A DNA stretch of 64,000 bases from Streptomyces turgidiscabies Car8 (GCF_000331005.1 NZ_AEJB01000070.1:1-64000); one strand, 5' to 3'. Positions 8,156 to 17,786 are shown, counted from the first letter of the stretch. Notes: generated by a model from the sequence alone, not told the origin. Program-made: numbers and translations.

Positions 8156-9829
8156 TCACTCTCTGAAGGTCCGCAGGAAGGTGTCCAGGGCCTGCCGGTT
8201 GGCGGTGTCGTTCCAGTCGGCCGCGGGCGTCGTCCAGCGCAGCGAGTAGCCCGTCTTCTCGCCGGTGAGGAAACCCCGGCCGAAGGTCCGTATGCGGGTG
8301 CCCTCGAAGTCGGACAGCCACTCCATGTCGGCCCCGCTCCGGCCACGATAGGTCGTCGCCCGGATCGCGCCGATCCGCTGGAAGCCGATGTCCGCCCGGA
8401 TCAGGTCGGGTTGGACGTCGTCGCGCCACACGGCCACGGGGTCGGGTCGCAGCAGCTGGCTGTACGTGACGGTCAGGGTGCGCGGGTCGTCGTCGGCGCC
8501 GAACACGATGCGGTAGGCGACGTTGCCGGGGGAGACGTCCTCGCTCAGCCGCTTCCACCCCTGAGGGAGGGCGATGGAGAACCCTTCCGGCGCGTTGTAC
8601 ACCCGGAACCCCGCGGGCAGGGCCTCGGCGGTACCGCCGGTGGCCGAGGGGGTGGGGCTGGGCGCGGGAGGTGTGGAGGGCGGCGCCGACGGTGTCGTCG
8701 AGGTCGGTTCGGAGGGTGCGGGGCTCGGCGCGGGGGGCTGGTCGGGGAGGGTGGCGCCGCCGCCCGTGGCGGGGACGGACGGGACGGGGGCGACGGCTGA
8801 CGGGGTGGTGTCCACGCCGGACGCGGAGGCGTCGATGCCGGGCAGGTTGTCCGTCGTGGCGAGCACGGCGACCGTGACGGCGGCCAGGGCCGCACCGGCG
8901 AGGACGAGTTTGCGGGCGGCACTCCTGTTCCCGTTCCGGCCGACGCGCCGCGCACCGCCGGCGTCACCGGCGCCGCGCACCCGGACCGAGGGCAGCGGTT
9001 CGTCCGCGGTGTCGGGTTCGTCCCTGATGACGCGCAGCAGGGCGTCCCGTGCCACCGGGGCGGTCAGCCGTTCCCGGGCGCTCTTGCGCAGCAGCCCCTG
9101 GATGACCTGGGTGAGCGGACCGGCTCGCACCGGGCTGCGCAGCGGCAGCCGGTCGACCGCCTTGAGCGTGGCGTCGGCCCGCCCCCGGTCACGGAAGGGC
9201 GGGCGTCCCTCGGCCATCGCGTAGAGGAGCGCGCCGAGCGCCCACAGGTCGTCCGACGGGTCGGCGCGCGCGCCGTGGGCCTGCTCGGGCGAGGCGTACG
9301 AGGGCGCGCCGACCCGGGACGCGGACGTGGCGCCCGCCAGACCGAAGCCGGTCACCACGACCGGCCCCTGGTCCCGCACGAACACCTGGCCGGGACTGAG
9401 TTCGGCGTGCACGATGCCCTCGCGGTGCGCGGCCTCCAGCACGTCGAGTACTTCGAGGGTGATGCGTGCCGCCCGAACGTAGTTGAACGTGCCCTGCCGT
9501 TCGAGGAGTTCACTGAGCGGTGTGCCGTCGATCCACTCGGCGACCGTCCACAGGGTGCCGAACTCCTCCAGGACGTCGATCACGACGCCCACCCGGCCGG
9601 GCAGGACCAGTCCGAGGATCTCGGACGCGCGCAGCACCCGGGCGATGGCCCGGCGCGCGGTCTGCTCCCGGGGATCGGGCGGGAGCTGGATCTGGGTGAG
9701 GACGACCGGGCGCTCGGACGAGGTGTCCTCGCCGTACCAGGAGACCCGGTTCGTTTCGCGATGGACGACATCGAGGAGTCGGTACCTTCCGGCCACCAAC
9801 TCGTGTGTGGAGACGTGCGCCTTGACCAT
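8156..9829 (-). CDS. Membrane-anchored pseudokinase (Ser/Thr kinase fold, catalytic residues lost)
   Basis: 557 residues from the ATG at 9829; an ATG two codons upstream sits too close to the GAGGG site. Residues 15-270 align with bacterial Ser/Thr kinases, but the glycine loop is absent, the VAIK lysine is replaced (VVLTQIQ), the HRD loop reads HAELSPGQ near residue 143, and DFG reads TGFG near 160. Structural signatures remain (SYASPEQA, SDDLWALG, RPPFRDRG). Then come a basic linker, one transmembrane helix (LVLAGAALAAVTVAVLA, about 309-325), a Pro/Ser/Thr-rich linker and an extracytoplasmic C-terminal domain of about 150 residues. Phosphotransfer is not expected; a binding or scaffolding role is inferred. 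Confidence 0.88.
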   Translation of the reverse strand: MVKAHVSTHELVAGRYRLLDVVHRETNRVSWYGEDTSSERPVVLTQIQLPPDPREQTARRAIARVLRASEILGLVLPGRVGVVIDVLEEFGTLWTVAEWIDGTPLSELLERQGTFNYVRAARITLEVLDVLEAAHREGIVHAELSPGQVFVRDQGPVVVTGFGLAGATSASRVGAPSYASPEQAHGARADPSDDLWALGALLYAMAEGRPPFRDRGRADATLKAVDRLPLRSPVRAGPLTQVIQGLLRKSARERLTAPVARDALLRVIRDEPDTADEPLPSVRVRGAGDAGGARRVGRNGNRSAARKLVLAGAALAAVTVAVLATTDNLPGIDASASGVDTTPSAVAPVPSVPATGGGATLPDQPPAPSPAPSEPTSTTPSAPPSTPPAPSPTPSATGGTAEALPAGFRVYNAPEGFSIALPQGWKRLSEDVSPGNVAYRIVFGADDDPRTLTVTYSQLLRPDPVAVWRDDVQPDLIRADIGFQRIGAIRATTYRGRSGADMEWLSDFEGTRIRTFGRGFLTGEKTGYSLRWTTPAADWNDTANRQALDTFLRTFRE

Positions 9830-10034
9830 GGCCATCCCTCGCTGAACCCCTGGCTTTCACCTTTCCCAGTGGTACGAGGGGTGCGACGGTGTCTGTTCAA
9901 ATATTCCGCAACTCCCGGGCCTGATTTTCCTTTTATTCATCTGCGGGGAGCGGGTGTGCGAAGAAATGGGGACTTTCACCGGCAGTGAGTGACGGCCCGC
10001 ACACGATCTTTCCACCGGATCTCCTCGGTCCCCC

Positions 10035-11093
10035 TCACGCCTCCCGGCGTACGAGGAAGCCCAGCAGTGCCCGCAGACCGTCCAGTGTCGGTCCCGCCAA
10101 CTCCACTTCGTCCAGGCCGCGTTCGACCGCGGCGAGGTGTCGACGGGCCTCCGCGAGGGCCGCCGTACGGCCGCCCGCCTCCGCGACGAGCGCCGCCGCC
10201 CGGCGCGCGAGCGCCTCGTCGGGCACCTCGACGGACTCCAGCAGCGCGGCGAGCCGCCGGGCGGCGGGGACCGGGGCGTCGAGCGCGGCCAGTACCGGGT
10301 ACGACTTCTTCCGCTCCCGGAGATCACCGTGGACGGGCTTGCCGGTTATGGCGGGATCGCCCCAGATGCCCAGTACGTCGTCGACCATCTGGAAGGCGGT
10401 CCCGGCGTGCCGCCCCACTCGCTCCAGCGCCGCCGTCGTCGCCGGAGGAGCGCCGCCCAGCGCGGCTCCCAGGGAGAGCGCGCAGCCGAGCAGGGCGCCC
10501 GTCTTGCGCTCGGCCATCGACCGGTACTCCTCGGGTCGCACCCGCTCGGGCCCGGTCCACGGCCGGTGGGCGAACAGCAGGTCGTCGGCCTGTCCGGACA
10601 CCACGTCCGTCAGCGCCGCCGACAGCAGCCGTATCCCGGCCGGGCCCCCTGGAGTCCGCGCGAGGGTCTCCACCGCCAGCGCGAACAGCGCGTCGCCCGC
10701 GAGCACGGCCGGCCCGGTGCCGTACGCCTTCCACACCGTGGCGCGGCGGCGCCGGGTCGGGTCGCCGTCCATGATGTCGTCGTGCAGCAGCGAGAAGGTG
10801 TGCACCAGCTCCACCGCGACGGCCGCCGCGATGCCGGACCGCGGCGGCGCCCCGGCCGCCTCCGCCCCGAGCACGGCCAGCGCCTGGCGTACGCCCTTCC
10901 CGCCGGACGCGTCGGCGGGCGCCCCGCCCACCTCGCACCAGCCGAAGGAGTACGCGGCCATCTCGCCCAGCCAGGGATGCAGCCGGCCGACGGCCTCGGT
11001 GAGCGCCGGACGCACCAGGTCACGGCACCGGTCGAGGAGCTGGGGCACGGACGGGACCGCCGGTGCCAGGACCTCGGAGGCGGGCGGCGTCAT
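10035..11093 (-). CDS. Polyprenyl diphosphate synthase (trans-isoprenyl, GGPP/FPP-like)
   Basis: 352 residues. The first aspartate-rich motif is DDIMDGD, preceded by FSLLH, and is followed by the basic RRRRATVW. The second is DDVLGIWGD, and GKPVHGDLRERKKSYPV is also present. It condenses isopentenyl diphosphate with allylic diphosphates in the cytoplasm. Chain length cannot be read reliably. Its ATG overlaps the stop of the upstream TPR gene (ATGA), an unusual partner. No terpene cyclase is adjacent. Confidence 0.9.
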   Translation of the reverse strand: MTPPASEVLAPAVPSVPQLLDRCRDLVRPALTEAVGRLHPWLGEMAAYSFGWCEVGGAPADASGGKGVRQALAVLGAEAAGAPPRSGIAAAVAVELVHTFSLLHDDIMDGDPTRRRRATVWKAYGTGPAVLAGDALFALAVETLARTPGGPAGIRLLSAALTDVVSGQADDLLFAHRPWTGPERVRPEEYRSMAERKTGALLGCALSLGAALGGAPPATTAALERVGRHAGTAFQMVDDVLGIWGDPAITGKPVHGDLRERKKSYPVLAALDAPVPAARRLAALLESVEVPDEALARRAAALVAEAGGRTAALAEARRHLAAVERGLDEVELAGPTLDGLRALLGFLVRREA

Positions 11094-12136
11094 CGAGCGG
11101 CCTCCGTGTCCGTGTCGAGGCCGAGTTCGGCCTGCGCCCGCGCCACCATGGCATGGGCGTGCCGCAGCCCTATGCGGTCCAGCTCGCGGGCGAGTTCGGC
11201 CAGTTCGGCGGCCGTCTCGGCGCGGTCGTGACCCAGCCGGGCCAGTGACTTGGCCAGCCCGAGGCGGGACAGCGCCTCACCGCGCGGCTCGCTCATGGCG
11301 CGGAACTCCGCCAGGGCCCTGGTGTACAGGTCGCGCGCCTCGGCGTAACGCCCGGCGCGGTAGAGGACGTTGCCGCGCATCTTGTGGTTGTAGGCGAGCG
11401 CGCTGATCAGATTCATCGCCGTGCAGCTCTCCTCGGCCTCCGTGAGCAGGGCGAGCGCACGTTCCGCGTCCCCGTCGCGCACGGAGACGATGTCGGCGAG
11501 TCCGCGCAACGCCCAGGCGTGACCGCGCCGGTCGTCGGCCCGCGCGGCGATCTCGGCCGCCTCCTCGAACATGGCGTACGCGCTGTCGTACGAACCGGTG
11601 TTGCGGTGCATCTGCGCGATGCCCTCCAGCGCCCACACCGTGTGCCGCGCCTCACCGCGCTTGCGTGCCTCGGCGAGCAGCTGCTCGTGCAGCCGGCCGA
11701 CCGCCTCGTAGTCGCCCTGGATACGCCCGGTCTCGGCAAGCCCCGCGAGCGAGTAGCCGCGTACGACGATGTCGCCGCCGCGCTCCCCGAGTTCCGCCGC
11801 GAGTCCCAGCAGCCGCCGGGCCAGCGGGAACGCGCCCCGTTGGCGGGCCAGGGTGCCGCCGCTCCACAAGGCCCACGCCATCGCCGCGGTGTCCCCGGCC
11901 GCCCGGGCCGCCCGGTAACTCGCCTTCCAGGCGCGGTCGGCGTCGCCCACCTGCCCGAGCCGCCGGTGCGCCTCGGCGACCGCGAGTCCGGAACGGGCGA
12001 CCTCGCCGGCCTGCCCCGCCTGCTCGGCGGCGGCCAACTGCTCGGTGCCCGCGGCGAGCACGTCGACCAGGGAGGAGTTCACCGAGAGGCTGGTGAGCGC
12101 GCCCTGGTACTCGGGGGCGAATGCCTTGCCGTACAT
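11090..12136 (-). CDS. Tetratricopeptide repeat protein coupled to prenyl synthase
   Basis: 348 residues from the ATG at 12136, with AAAGGG five bases upstream. It is almost entirely alpha-helical repeats resembling TPRs (RSGLAVAEAHRRLGQVGDADR, ALAYNHKMRGNVLYRAGRYAEARDLYTRALAEF and others). It has no HTH and no membrane segment. The stop overlaps the prenyl synthase start by four bases, so the two proteins are made together. A scaffold or regulatory role for the synthase is inference. A perfect palindrome lies 13 bases before the ATG. Confidence 0.82.
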   Translation of the reverse strand: MYGKAFAPEYQGALTSLSVNSSLVDVLAAGTEQLAAAEQAGQAGEVARSGLAVAEAHRRLGQVGDADRAWKASYRAARAAGDTAAMAWALWSGGTLARQRGAFPLARRLLGLAAELGERGGDIVVRGYSLAGLAETGRIQGDYEAVGRLHEQLLAEARKRGEARHTVWALEGIAQMHRNTGSYDSAYAMFEEAAEIAARADDRRGHAWALRGLADIVSVRDGDAERALALLTEAEESCTAMNLISALAYNHKMRGNVLYRAGRYAEARDLYTRALAEFRAMSEPRGEALSRLGLAKSLARLGHDRAETAAELAELARELDRIGLRHAHAMVARAQAELGLDTDTEAAR

Positions 12137-12148
12137 ACAACCCTTTCG

Positions 12149-12167
12149 GTATACGCTCAGCGTATAC
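12149..12167. promoter_or_regulatory. Perfect 19-bp palindrome, probable operator
   Basis: GTATACGCT-C-AGCGTATAC, nine-base perfect arms around one central base, located 13 bases upstream of the TPR gene start. It sits between the TPR gene and the 3' end of the AIM24 gene. The position, symmetry and AT content against the GC-rich background suggest a repressor site controlling the TPR/prenyl synthase operon. The cognate regulator is not identifiable here. Confidence 0.65.
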
Positions 12168-12311
12168 ATGGTGTGTATAGTGCGCCGGAAAATCGCCCCG
12201 GCCGGTTCGGGCCGGGGCGGCTCTGTGCTGTCGTCCGTCAAGACGACGGCGACGGCGCTGGGGTTGCCTGTGCGACGCAGATCACGTGCCGAGACGCGAG
12301 TTGGAGGAGCG

Positions 12312-12989
12312 TCAGTGCTGCTGAGCCTTCTGCGGAGTCGCCTCGCTCGGCCGGACGACGACGAAACCCTGTCCCTGGAGCATGAGTTGGACGGCCTCGC
12401 CCGAACCGCCCCGGATCATCGAGCCGATGGACTGCGAACGGTGCAGCGACGTCTGCAGGCCGGCCGACCAGCCCACCACCGCGTCCGTGTCGACGTACAC
12501 CGGATACTGCGGCGACACCGGGATCACCAGCGGATTGCCCTCGCAGACCAGGCCCAGCCGCCCCTGCCCGGTGAAGACACTGTTGAACAGGCCTCCGCCG
12601 CTGATTCCCGCCCCCTTCACGGTCTTGATCTCGTACGTCAGAGAAGCGTCGAAACACAGCACGTTGCGTCCGTTGACCGTGAAGACGTCACCCGGGTCGA
12701 TCTCGACGATGAAACAGTTCTGCGCCTCGTGCGCGAACCAGGCCTCGCCCTGCCCGCGCACCGTCATCAGAGGCAGTCCCTCGCCCGTGACCGCGCGCTT
12801 CAGCATGCCGCCGACGCCCTGGCCCTTGCGCTCGAACTGGAGGTTGCCGCGATAGGCGATCATCGCGCCCTGGCGGGCCAACATCTCACCGTTGACCGCG
12901 TACTTGATCGACTTGGCGTTCTCGACGGTCATGCCGGGCGCTGTGGCCGGCTGCACCATGTACTCGTGGGAAAAGAGGTCACCCTTCAT
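12312..12989 (-). CDS. AIM24 family protein
   Basis: 225 residues matching the AIM24/TIGR00266 fold: glycine-rich beta strands with GEMLARQGAMIAYRGNL, GEAWFAHEA, VTYEIKTV-like (LTYEIKTVKGAG) and GLVCEGNPLVIPV. The family forms beta-helical trimers of unknown biochemical role in bacteria. It has no signal peptide. It is divergent from the methyltransferase gene, and no obvious ribosome-binding site precedes the ATG. Confidence 0.88.
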   Translation of the reverse strand: MKGDLFSHEYMVQPATAPGMTVENAKSIKYAVNGEMLARQGAMIAYRGNLQFERKGQGVGGMLKRAVTGEGLPLMTVRGQGEAWFAHEAQNCFIVEIDPGDVFTVNGRNVLCFDASLTYEIKTVKGAGISGGGLFNSVFTGQGRLGLVCEGNPLVIPVSPQYPVYVDTDAVVGWSAGLQTSLHRSQSIGSMIRGGSGEAVQLMLQGQGFVVVRPSEATPQKAQQH

Positions 12990-13165
12990 GCGGGCATCGT
13001 GTCCCGGAGGGTGGCGTTCCGCCAGGAGAACGCGCGGAAAGGGGGGAGGCCAGGCGAAAGGAGGCCGGAAGGACTCCGGTCCGGACGATCCGCGCCGTCG
13101 GCGGCGCCGGTGACGCTACGTTGTAGGGCAGGGCCAACTACTGTTCCCCACAAGGAGGTTGCCCG

Positions 13166-13981
13166 GTGACGCAGGACTCGTCCGCCCTTGGCACACAGAC
13201 GCCCGAGAAGATCGACACGACGGTGCCGCACTCGGCCCGGATCTGGAACTACTGGCTCGGCGGCAAGGACAACTATCCGGTCGACCATGCGGCGGGCGAC
13301 GCCTTCCGTGAACTCTTCCCGGGCATCACCGACCTGGCCCGTGACTCCCGTGCCTTCCTCGGCCGCGCCGTGCGCCACCTGGCCGGCGAAGCCGGGATCC
13401 GGCAGTTCCTCGACATCGGCACCGGCCTGCCCACGGCGGACAACACCCACGAGATCGCCCAGCGGGTGGCCCCGGACGCCCGCGTCGTCTACGTGGACAA
13501 CGACCCCCTCGTCCTGACGCACGCCGAGGCCCTCCTCACCAGCTCCTCCGAGGGCGTGACCGCCTACGTCGACGCCGACCTGCACGACCCAGACGCCGTC
13601 CTCCGGGAAGCGGCCCGGACCCTGGACCTCAAACAGCCGGTCGCCCTCACGCTGATGCAGGTCAGCGGACACATAGCCGACTACGACGAAGCGCGTGCCA
13701 TCGTCGGCGCGCTGCTGGACGCCCTGCCGTCGGGCAGTTTCCTCGCCTTCAACGACAGCGTGGACACCAACAGGGCCAACGCCGAGGCCACCCGCCTCTA
13801 CAACGAGAGCGGGGCGGCCCCCTACCACCTGAGGAGCCCGCAGGAACTCGCCGGGTTCTTCGAGGGTCTGGAACTGCTGGCCCCCGGTGTCGTCCCCATC
13901 ACCGACTGGCGCCCCGGCCCCGGGACGGCCGCCGCGACCGGCGAGACGATCGCCCTGGGCGGTGTCGCACGCAAACCTTAG
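13166..13981 (+). CDS. SAM-dependent methyltransferase, SAV2177/DUF574 family
   Basis: 271 residues beginning at GTG with AAGGAGG eight bases before it. Family hallmarks are SARIWNYWLGGKDNYPVDH at the N-terminus, the SAM-binding FLDIGTGLPTADNTHE and the acidic strand-2 end VVYVDNDPLVL. These methyltransferases are highly amplified in Streptomyces; their substrates are unknown. Convergent with the TerD-CAP gene. Confidence 0.9.
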   Translation: MTQDSSALGTQTPEKIDTTVPHSARIWNYWLGGKDNYPVDHAAGDAFRELFPGITDLARDSRAFLGRAVRHLAGEAGIRQFLDIGTGLPTADNTHEIAQRVAPDARVVYVDNDPLVLTHAEALLTSSSEGVTAYVDADLHDPDAVLREAARTLDLKQPVALTLMQVSGHIADYDEARAIVGALLDALPSGSFLAFNDSVDTNRANAEATRLYNESGAAPYHLRSPQELAGFFEGLELLAPGVVPITDWRPGPGTAAATGETIALGGVARKP

Positions 13982-14015
13982 GCGCGCGGGCACCACGGCG
14001 AGGGGGGCAGGCTTC

Positions 14016-15542
14016 TCAGGCGCCGAACAGCTGGGTCCAGTACGTGCCCGCCTTGCCGCCGCCCGCGAAACCGATGCCTATGTGTGTGAACTCCCGCTTG
14101 AGGATGTTGGCGCGGTGCCCCGGGCTGTTCATCCACCCCTCCACGACCTCGGCGGGGGAGCGCTGTCCGCACGCGATGTTCTCGCCGATCGTCCGCCGGG
14201 TGGACCCCGCCGCGGCGGCCCGGTCCCATGGCTGGCCGCCGTCGGGCCCGGTGTGCGAGTAGAACGCGCGGACCACCATGTCCGTACTGTGCGCCTGCGC
14301 GGCGCGGGTGAGCAGGGCATCGGTGGCCAGCGGCGGCAGTCCCGCCCGCGCCCGCTCCCGGTTGGTGAGGTCGGTGACCTCGGCGGCCGTTCGCGCCAGG
14401 TCACCGGGCAGGAGGGGCCGGGCCCAGAGGGCGGTCCAGTACGTGTCATCCGTACGGGATCCGGTGACGTAGGCCAGGCCGACCTGGGTGAACGCCGGGT
14501 CTTGGAGGGTGCGCCGGGCCTGTTCGGTGCGCAGGCAGTAGTCGACGAACTCCTCGGGCGTACGCGGACCGGAGACCAGGTGCTCGCCGACGGTCAGATA
14601 CGTGTATCCGGTGTCGGTGACGCGCTGGTGGACGGAGGTGCCGTCCCGGCTCTCGGTGCCGAGGCGGCCGGCCGACGCCATGTCGGCGGCGTGCGCCCGC
14701 GCGGCGGCGCCGAGCCGCCCGTCGAGGGAGACGGGTGGAGAACCGGCGGCGGCCCGGGCGGAGTTGACGAGACCGAGGAACCCGTCGGAGGGGGTGAGCG
14801 GGCCCGGTGTTCCGGCGGCCGGGTACACCGACCCCGGCGACCCACCGGCGCCGGACACCACGGCCGGGGGAGCCGACCCGGCCGCCTCGGCCGACGACGG
14901 GCCGCCCGTCGGCCGGGACCGGCGGGAAGCCGCCTCCGACAAGCGGGAGGCCGCGCCCGACAGCAGGGAGGCGGCGCCGGACAACCGGGCCGGTGTACGC
15001 AGGCGGGCGCCGGCCCGCGCAGGCGGTGCGGCGGACCCTGACGAGGCCGATGCCGAGGAGGCGTCGTCCGTGACGTCCACCCCGAAGTCCCGGGCCAGGC
15101 CCGCCAGTCCGTCCGCGTACCCCTGCCCCAGCGCACGCAGCTTCCAGCCCGCGCCCCGCCGGTACAGCTCCGCCAGCAGCAGGACCGTCTCCCGCTGCGG
15201 GCGAGGCGGAGTGAACCGGGCGAGCGGGCGGCCGCCGGGGCCGGTGACGTGGAGGGTGGGCGCGGGGAGCCCGCCCAGCGCCCTACCCGGATCGGCCGCG
15301 CTGACCACCACCGTGACCCGGGTGGCGCCGGGCCGCAGGGCCGCCGGGTCGACGGTGAGGGTGTCGCCGTGCAGCCGGGCTCCCGGCGTCGCCGGCTGGT
15401 TGTAGAACACGAAGTCGGCGTCGCCGCCGACCCTGCCGCCGTCGTCCGTCACGAGCGCGCTCACATCGAAGGGGCCCGGCACCCGGAGCGTGAGGGTGCC
15501 GCCCGGAAGGGGCGTGTTGCCCCCGGGGACCAACTCGCTCAT
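14016..15542 (-). CDS. TerD-CAP-CAP fusion protein
   Basis: 508 residues in three parts. Residues 1 to about 165 form a TerD-like domain (PGGNTPLPGGTLTLRV, DDGGRVGGDADFVFYNQP, LLLAELYRRGAGWKLRALGQGY). A Ser/Ala/Pro-rich linker runs to about 250. Two CAP/SCP-like domains follow (FLGLVNSARAAAGSPPVSLD, then VTDLTNRERARAGLPPLATD with YSHTGPDG, GENIA and SPGHRANIL). Only the second CAP copy keeps the conserved cavity motifs well. No signal peptide is visible although CAP domains are usually secreted, so the compartment is unclear. TerD proteins bind calcium and are linked to stress resistance. Confidence 0.88.
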   Translation of the reverse strand: MSELVPGGNTPLPGGTLTLRVPGPFDVSALVTDDGGRVGGDADFVFYNQPATPGARLHGDTLTVDPAALRPGATRVTVVVSAADPGRALGGLPAPTLHVTGPGGRPLARFTPPRPQRETVLLLAELYRRGAGWKLRALGQGYADGLAGLARDFGVDVTDDASSASASSGSAAPPARAGARLRTPARLSGAASLLSGAASRLSEAASRRSRPTGGPSSAEAAGSAPPAVVSGAGGSPGSVYPAAGTPGPLTPSDGFLGLVNSARAAAGSPPVSLDGRLGAAARAHAADMASAGRLGTESRDGTSVHQRVTDTGYTYLTVGEHLVSGPRTPEEFVDYCLRTEQARRTLQDPAFTQVGLAYVTGSRTDDTYWTALWARPLLPGDLARTAAEVTDLTNRERARAGLPPLATDALLTRAAQAHSTDMVVRAFYSHTGPDGGQPWDRAAAAGSTRRTIGENIACGQRSPAEVVEGWMNSPGHRANILKREFTHIGIGFAGGGKAGTYWTQLFGA

Positions 15543-15608
15543 CGCGCCTGCCCTGGGGTCGTCGTTCGCGCCCTCGGGGGCGTTGCCCCTGTAACGCGCG
15601 GCCGGGGC

Positions 15609-15624
15609 GCCGGGGTTCCCCGGC
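15609..15624. terminator. Short GC hairpin after the alpha-galactosidase gene
   Basis: GCCGGGG-TT-CCCCGGC, a seven-base perfect stem 32 bases beyond the alpha-galactosidase stop on the minus strand. No T run follows, so this is a candidate terminator only. Confidence 0.35.
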
Positions 15625-15655
15625 CGCTACGACAGCCGACCGGGGAACAGCCCGG

Positions 15656-17786
15656 CTACGCCTCCTCGACGCGCACCAGGTGCACGGCCGTGCTGGACCA
15701 GTCGCCGGGCGCGAGGTCGAGCCGCAGCCCGTAGTCGCCGAGCACGTTCGCGTGGTGGACGGCACCCGTGCGCGCGTCCCGGTACCGGGCGCCGGGGGTG
15801 AGGCCCCGCAGCCGCACCGGAATCCGCGGAAGACCGTGCCGGGGGCCGTACCGGAAGCCCAGCACCAGGGCCTCGGCCCCGTCCTCGCCGACGTACTGCA
15901 GAGCCGTCGGCTCCTCCCCGAGCGGCCCCGACAGCCGGAACAGCTCACCGTGCTGCACGAGATGCCGCACCGTCTTGTACTCGGCGACGAGAAAAAGCGC
16001 TCTCCGCGAGCTCCTCCTCCGACCAGCGGGTGAGGTCACCGCCGATACCGAGCAGCCCGCACATCGCCGCATGGAAACGGAACCGCAACGGCACCGAACG
16101 CCCCGTGAGCTGATTGGGCACATCGGTCACCCAGGCGGACATGGCCCGCGCCGGATACACCTGCCCGAACCCGTGCTGGATCACCAGCCGGTCCACGGCG
16201 TCCGTGTTGTCGGACGTCCACGCCTGGTCCGTACGGGACAGGATGCCGAGGTCGATCCGGCCGCCACCGCCACTGCACGTCTCCACGCGCAGCCCCGGAT
16301 GGTCGGCGCGCAGCCGGTCGATGACGTCGTACAGATTCGCCACGTACCGCGTCCACAGCCGGTCGTCGCCGTCCGGCCGCCCCGACCAGCCCGACTCGCC
16401 GAACGCCCGGTTCATGTCCCACTTGAGGAAGTCGACCCCGTGGTCCCCGACCAGCCGCGTCAGCCAGCCGTACGCCCACTCGGCGACCTCGTCGCGCGCG
16501 AAGTTCAGGACGAGCTGGTTGCGCAGCTCGGTGCGGGCCCGGCCGGGAAGGTGCAGCACCCAGTCGGGGTGCTCGCGGTAGAGGTCGCTGTCCGGATTGA
16601 CCATCTCCGGCTCGACCCAGATCCCGAACCGCATGCCCAGCCCGTGCACGGCGTCGGCCAGCGGCTTGAGCCCCTCGGGGAAGCGTTCCGGAGTCGGCGT
16701 CCAGTCACCCAGCCCGGCGCGGTCGCTGCGCCGTGCCCCGAACCAACCGTCGTCGACGACATATAGCTCCACCCCGAGCAGCGCGGCCCGTTCGGCCAGC
16801 GCCAGCTGGCTCGCCTCGTCGACGTCGAACCCGGTGGCCTCCCACGAGTTGTAGAGCACCGGCGCCAACTCCCCTGCCCGGGGCAGCACATGGCTCGTCG
16901 TGTACGTGTGCCAGGCGCGGCTCGCCGCCCCGAACCCGCCGTCCGTGCACAGCCCGGCGAACACCGGCGTGGTGAACTCCTCGCCCGGCGAGAGCGGAAC
17001 ACTCGTACCCTCATGGCCCACGCCTCCGGTGAACCCCGCCAGCCCGTCGGGGGTGCGCTGGGCGGTGATGCGCCAACTCCCGCTCCAGGCAAGGGCCGCA
17101 CTCCACACCCGGCCGTGCTCCTCGGTCGCCTCACCGGCGTCGAGCATCACCCACGGGTTGGCGTGATGGCTGGTGATGCCGCGTCGGCTGGTCAGCACCG
17201 TCTCACCGAACGGCATTGTGTCGCGCCGTAGTTGGCTCTCGGCCGACCACTGGCCGGTGACATGGCTGAGCCGGTAGTCGCGCAGCGGCGGCAGCGTCCA
17301 GGCGGCGGAGTCGGCCCGCAGCAGGTCGACGTGCTCGTCACCGGCATTGCGCACCACGGTCCGGCGCTCGATGACGTCCGTGTCGGTGCGGACCGTGTAG
17401 TGCAGCGCGACATCGAGGGGATACAGACGGTCGCGGAACTCCAGCACCAACTCGCTCACCCCGGGCGCCGGTTCGACGACCCGGTGGCCGATCGGCACCC
17501 ATTCGAAACCGCGGGAGGAGTCCGCGTACCGAACCTGGAGCGAGGGCGGCCCGTAGCGGGTGCCGCCGTCGACGGGAAGTTCCTCGCCCACCGGGGTGCG
17601 GCCCTCGAAACTGCTCGACATGTCCCGCGCCGGGGCGACCAGCGAGCCCGCCTCCGCGAGGGTCAGCCGCGGCCCCCACGCCAGGTGACACGGCGCGCCG
17701 GTCTCGTCGATCCGCAGCGCGTACGACGTGCGCGGTGTGGTCAGCAGCCAGACCCCGGTGTCCGGGGAGTGGGAGATCAGCGGCAT
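15656..17786 (-). pseudogene. GH36 alpha-galactosidase with a +1 frameshift
   Basis: Two overlapping frames together give one 709-residue GH36 enzyme. The N-terminal part runs from the ATG at 17786 (GTGAGG site) and contains YVVDDGWFG, the nucleophile Asp in FLKWDMNR (about 457) and the acid/base Asp in WTSDNTDA (about 526). After EEELAES the frame is lost. The C-terminal beta-domain continues as VAEYKTVRHLVQHGELFRL through to VHLVRVEEA at 15656. Removing one base from the five-T run (A5 at 15993-15997 on the plus strand) restores the frame. The shifted product would end at 15945 with 25 foreign residues. It may be a real inactivation or a sequencing error. It would release terminal alpha-galactose. 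Confidence 0.85.

Noticed and set aside
10035-11093. Terpene biosynthetic cluster around the prenyl synthase
   Set aside because: No terpene cyclase, squalene/phytoene synthase or P450 lies nearby; only the TPR partner is linked.
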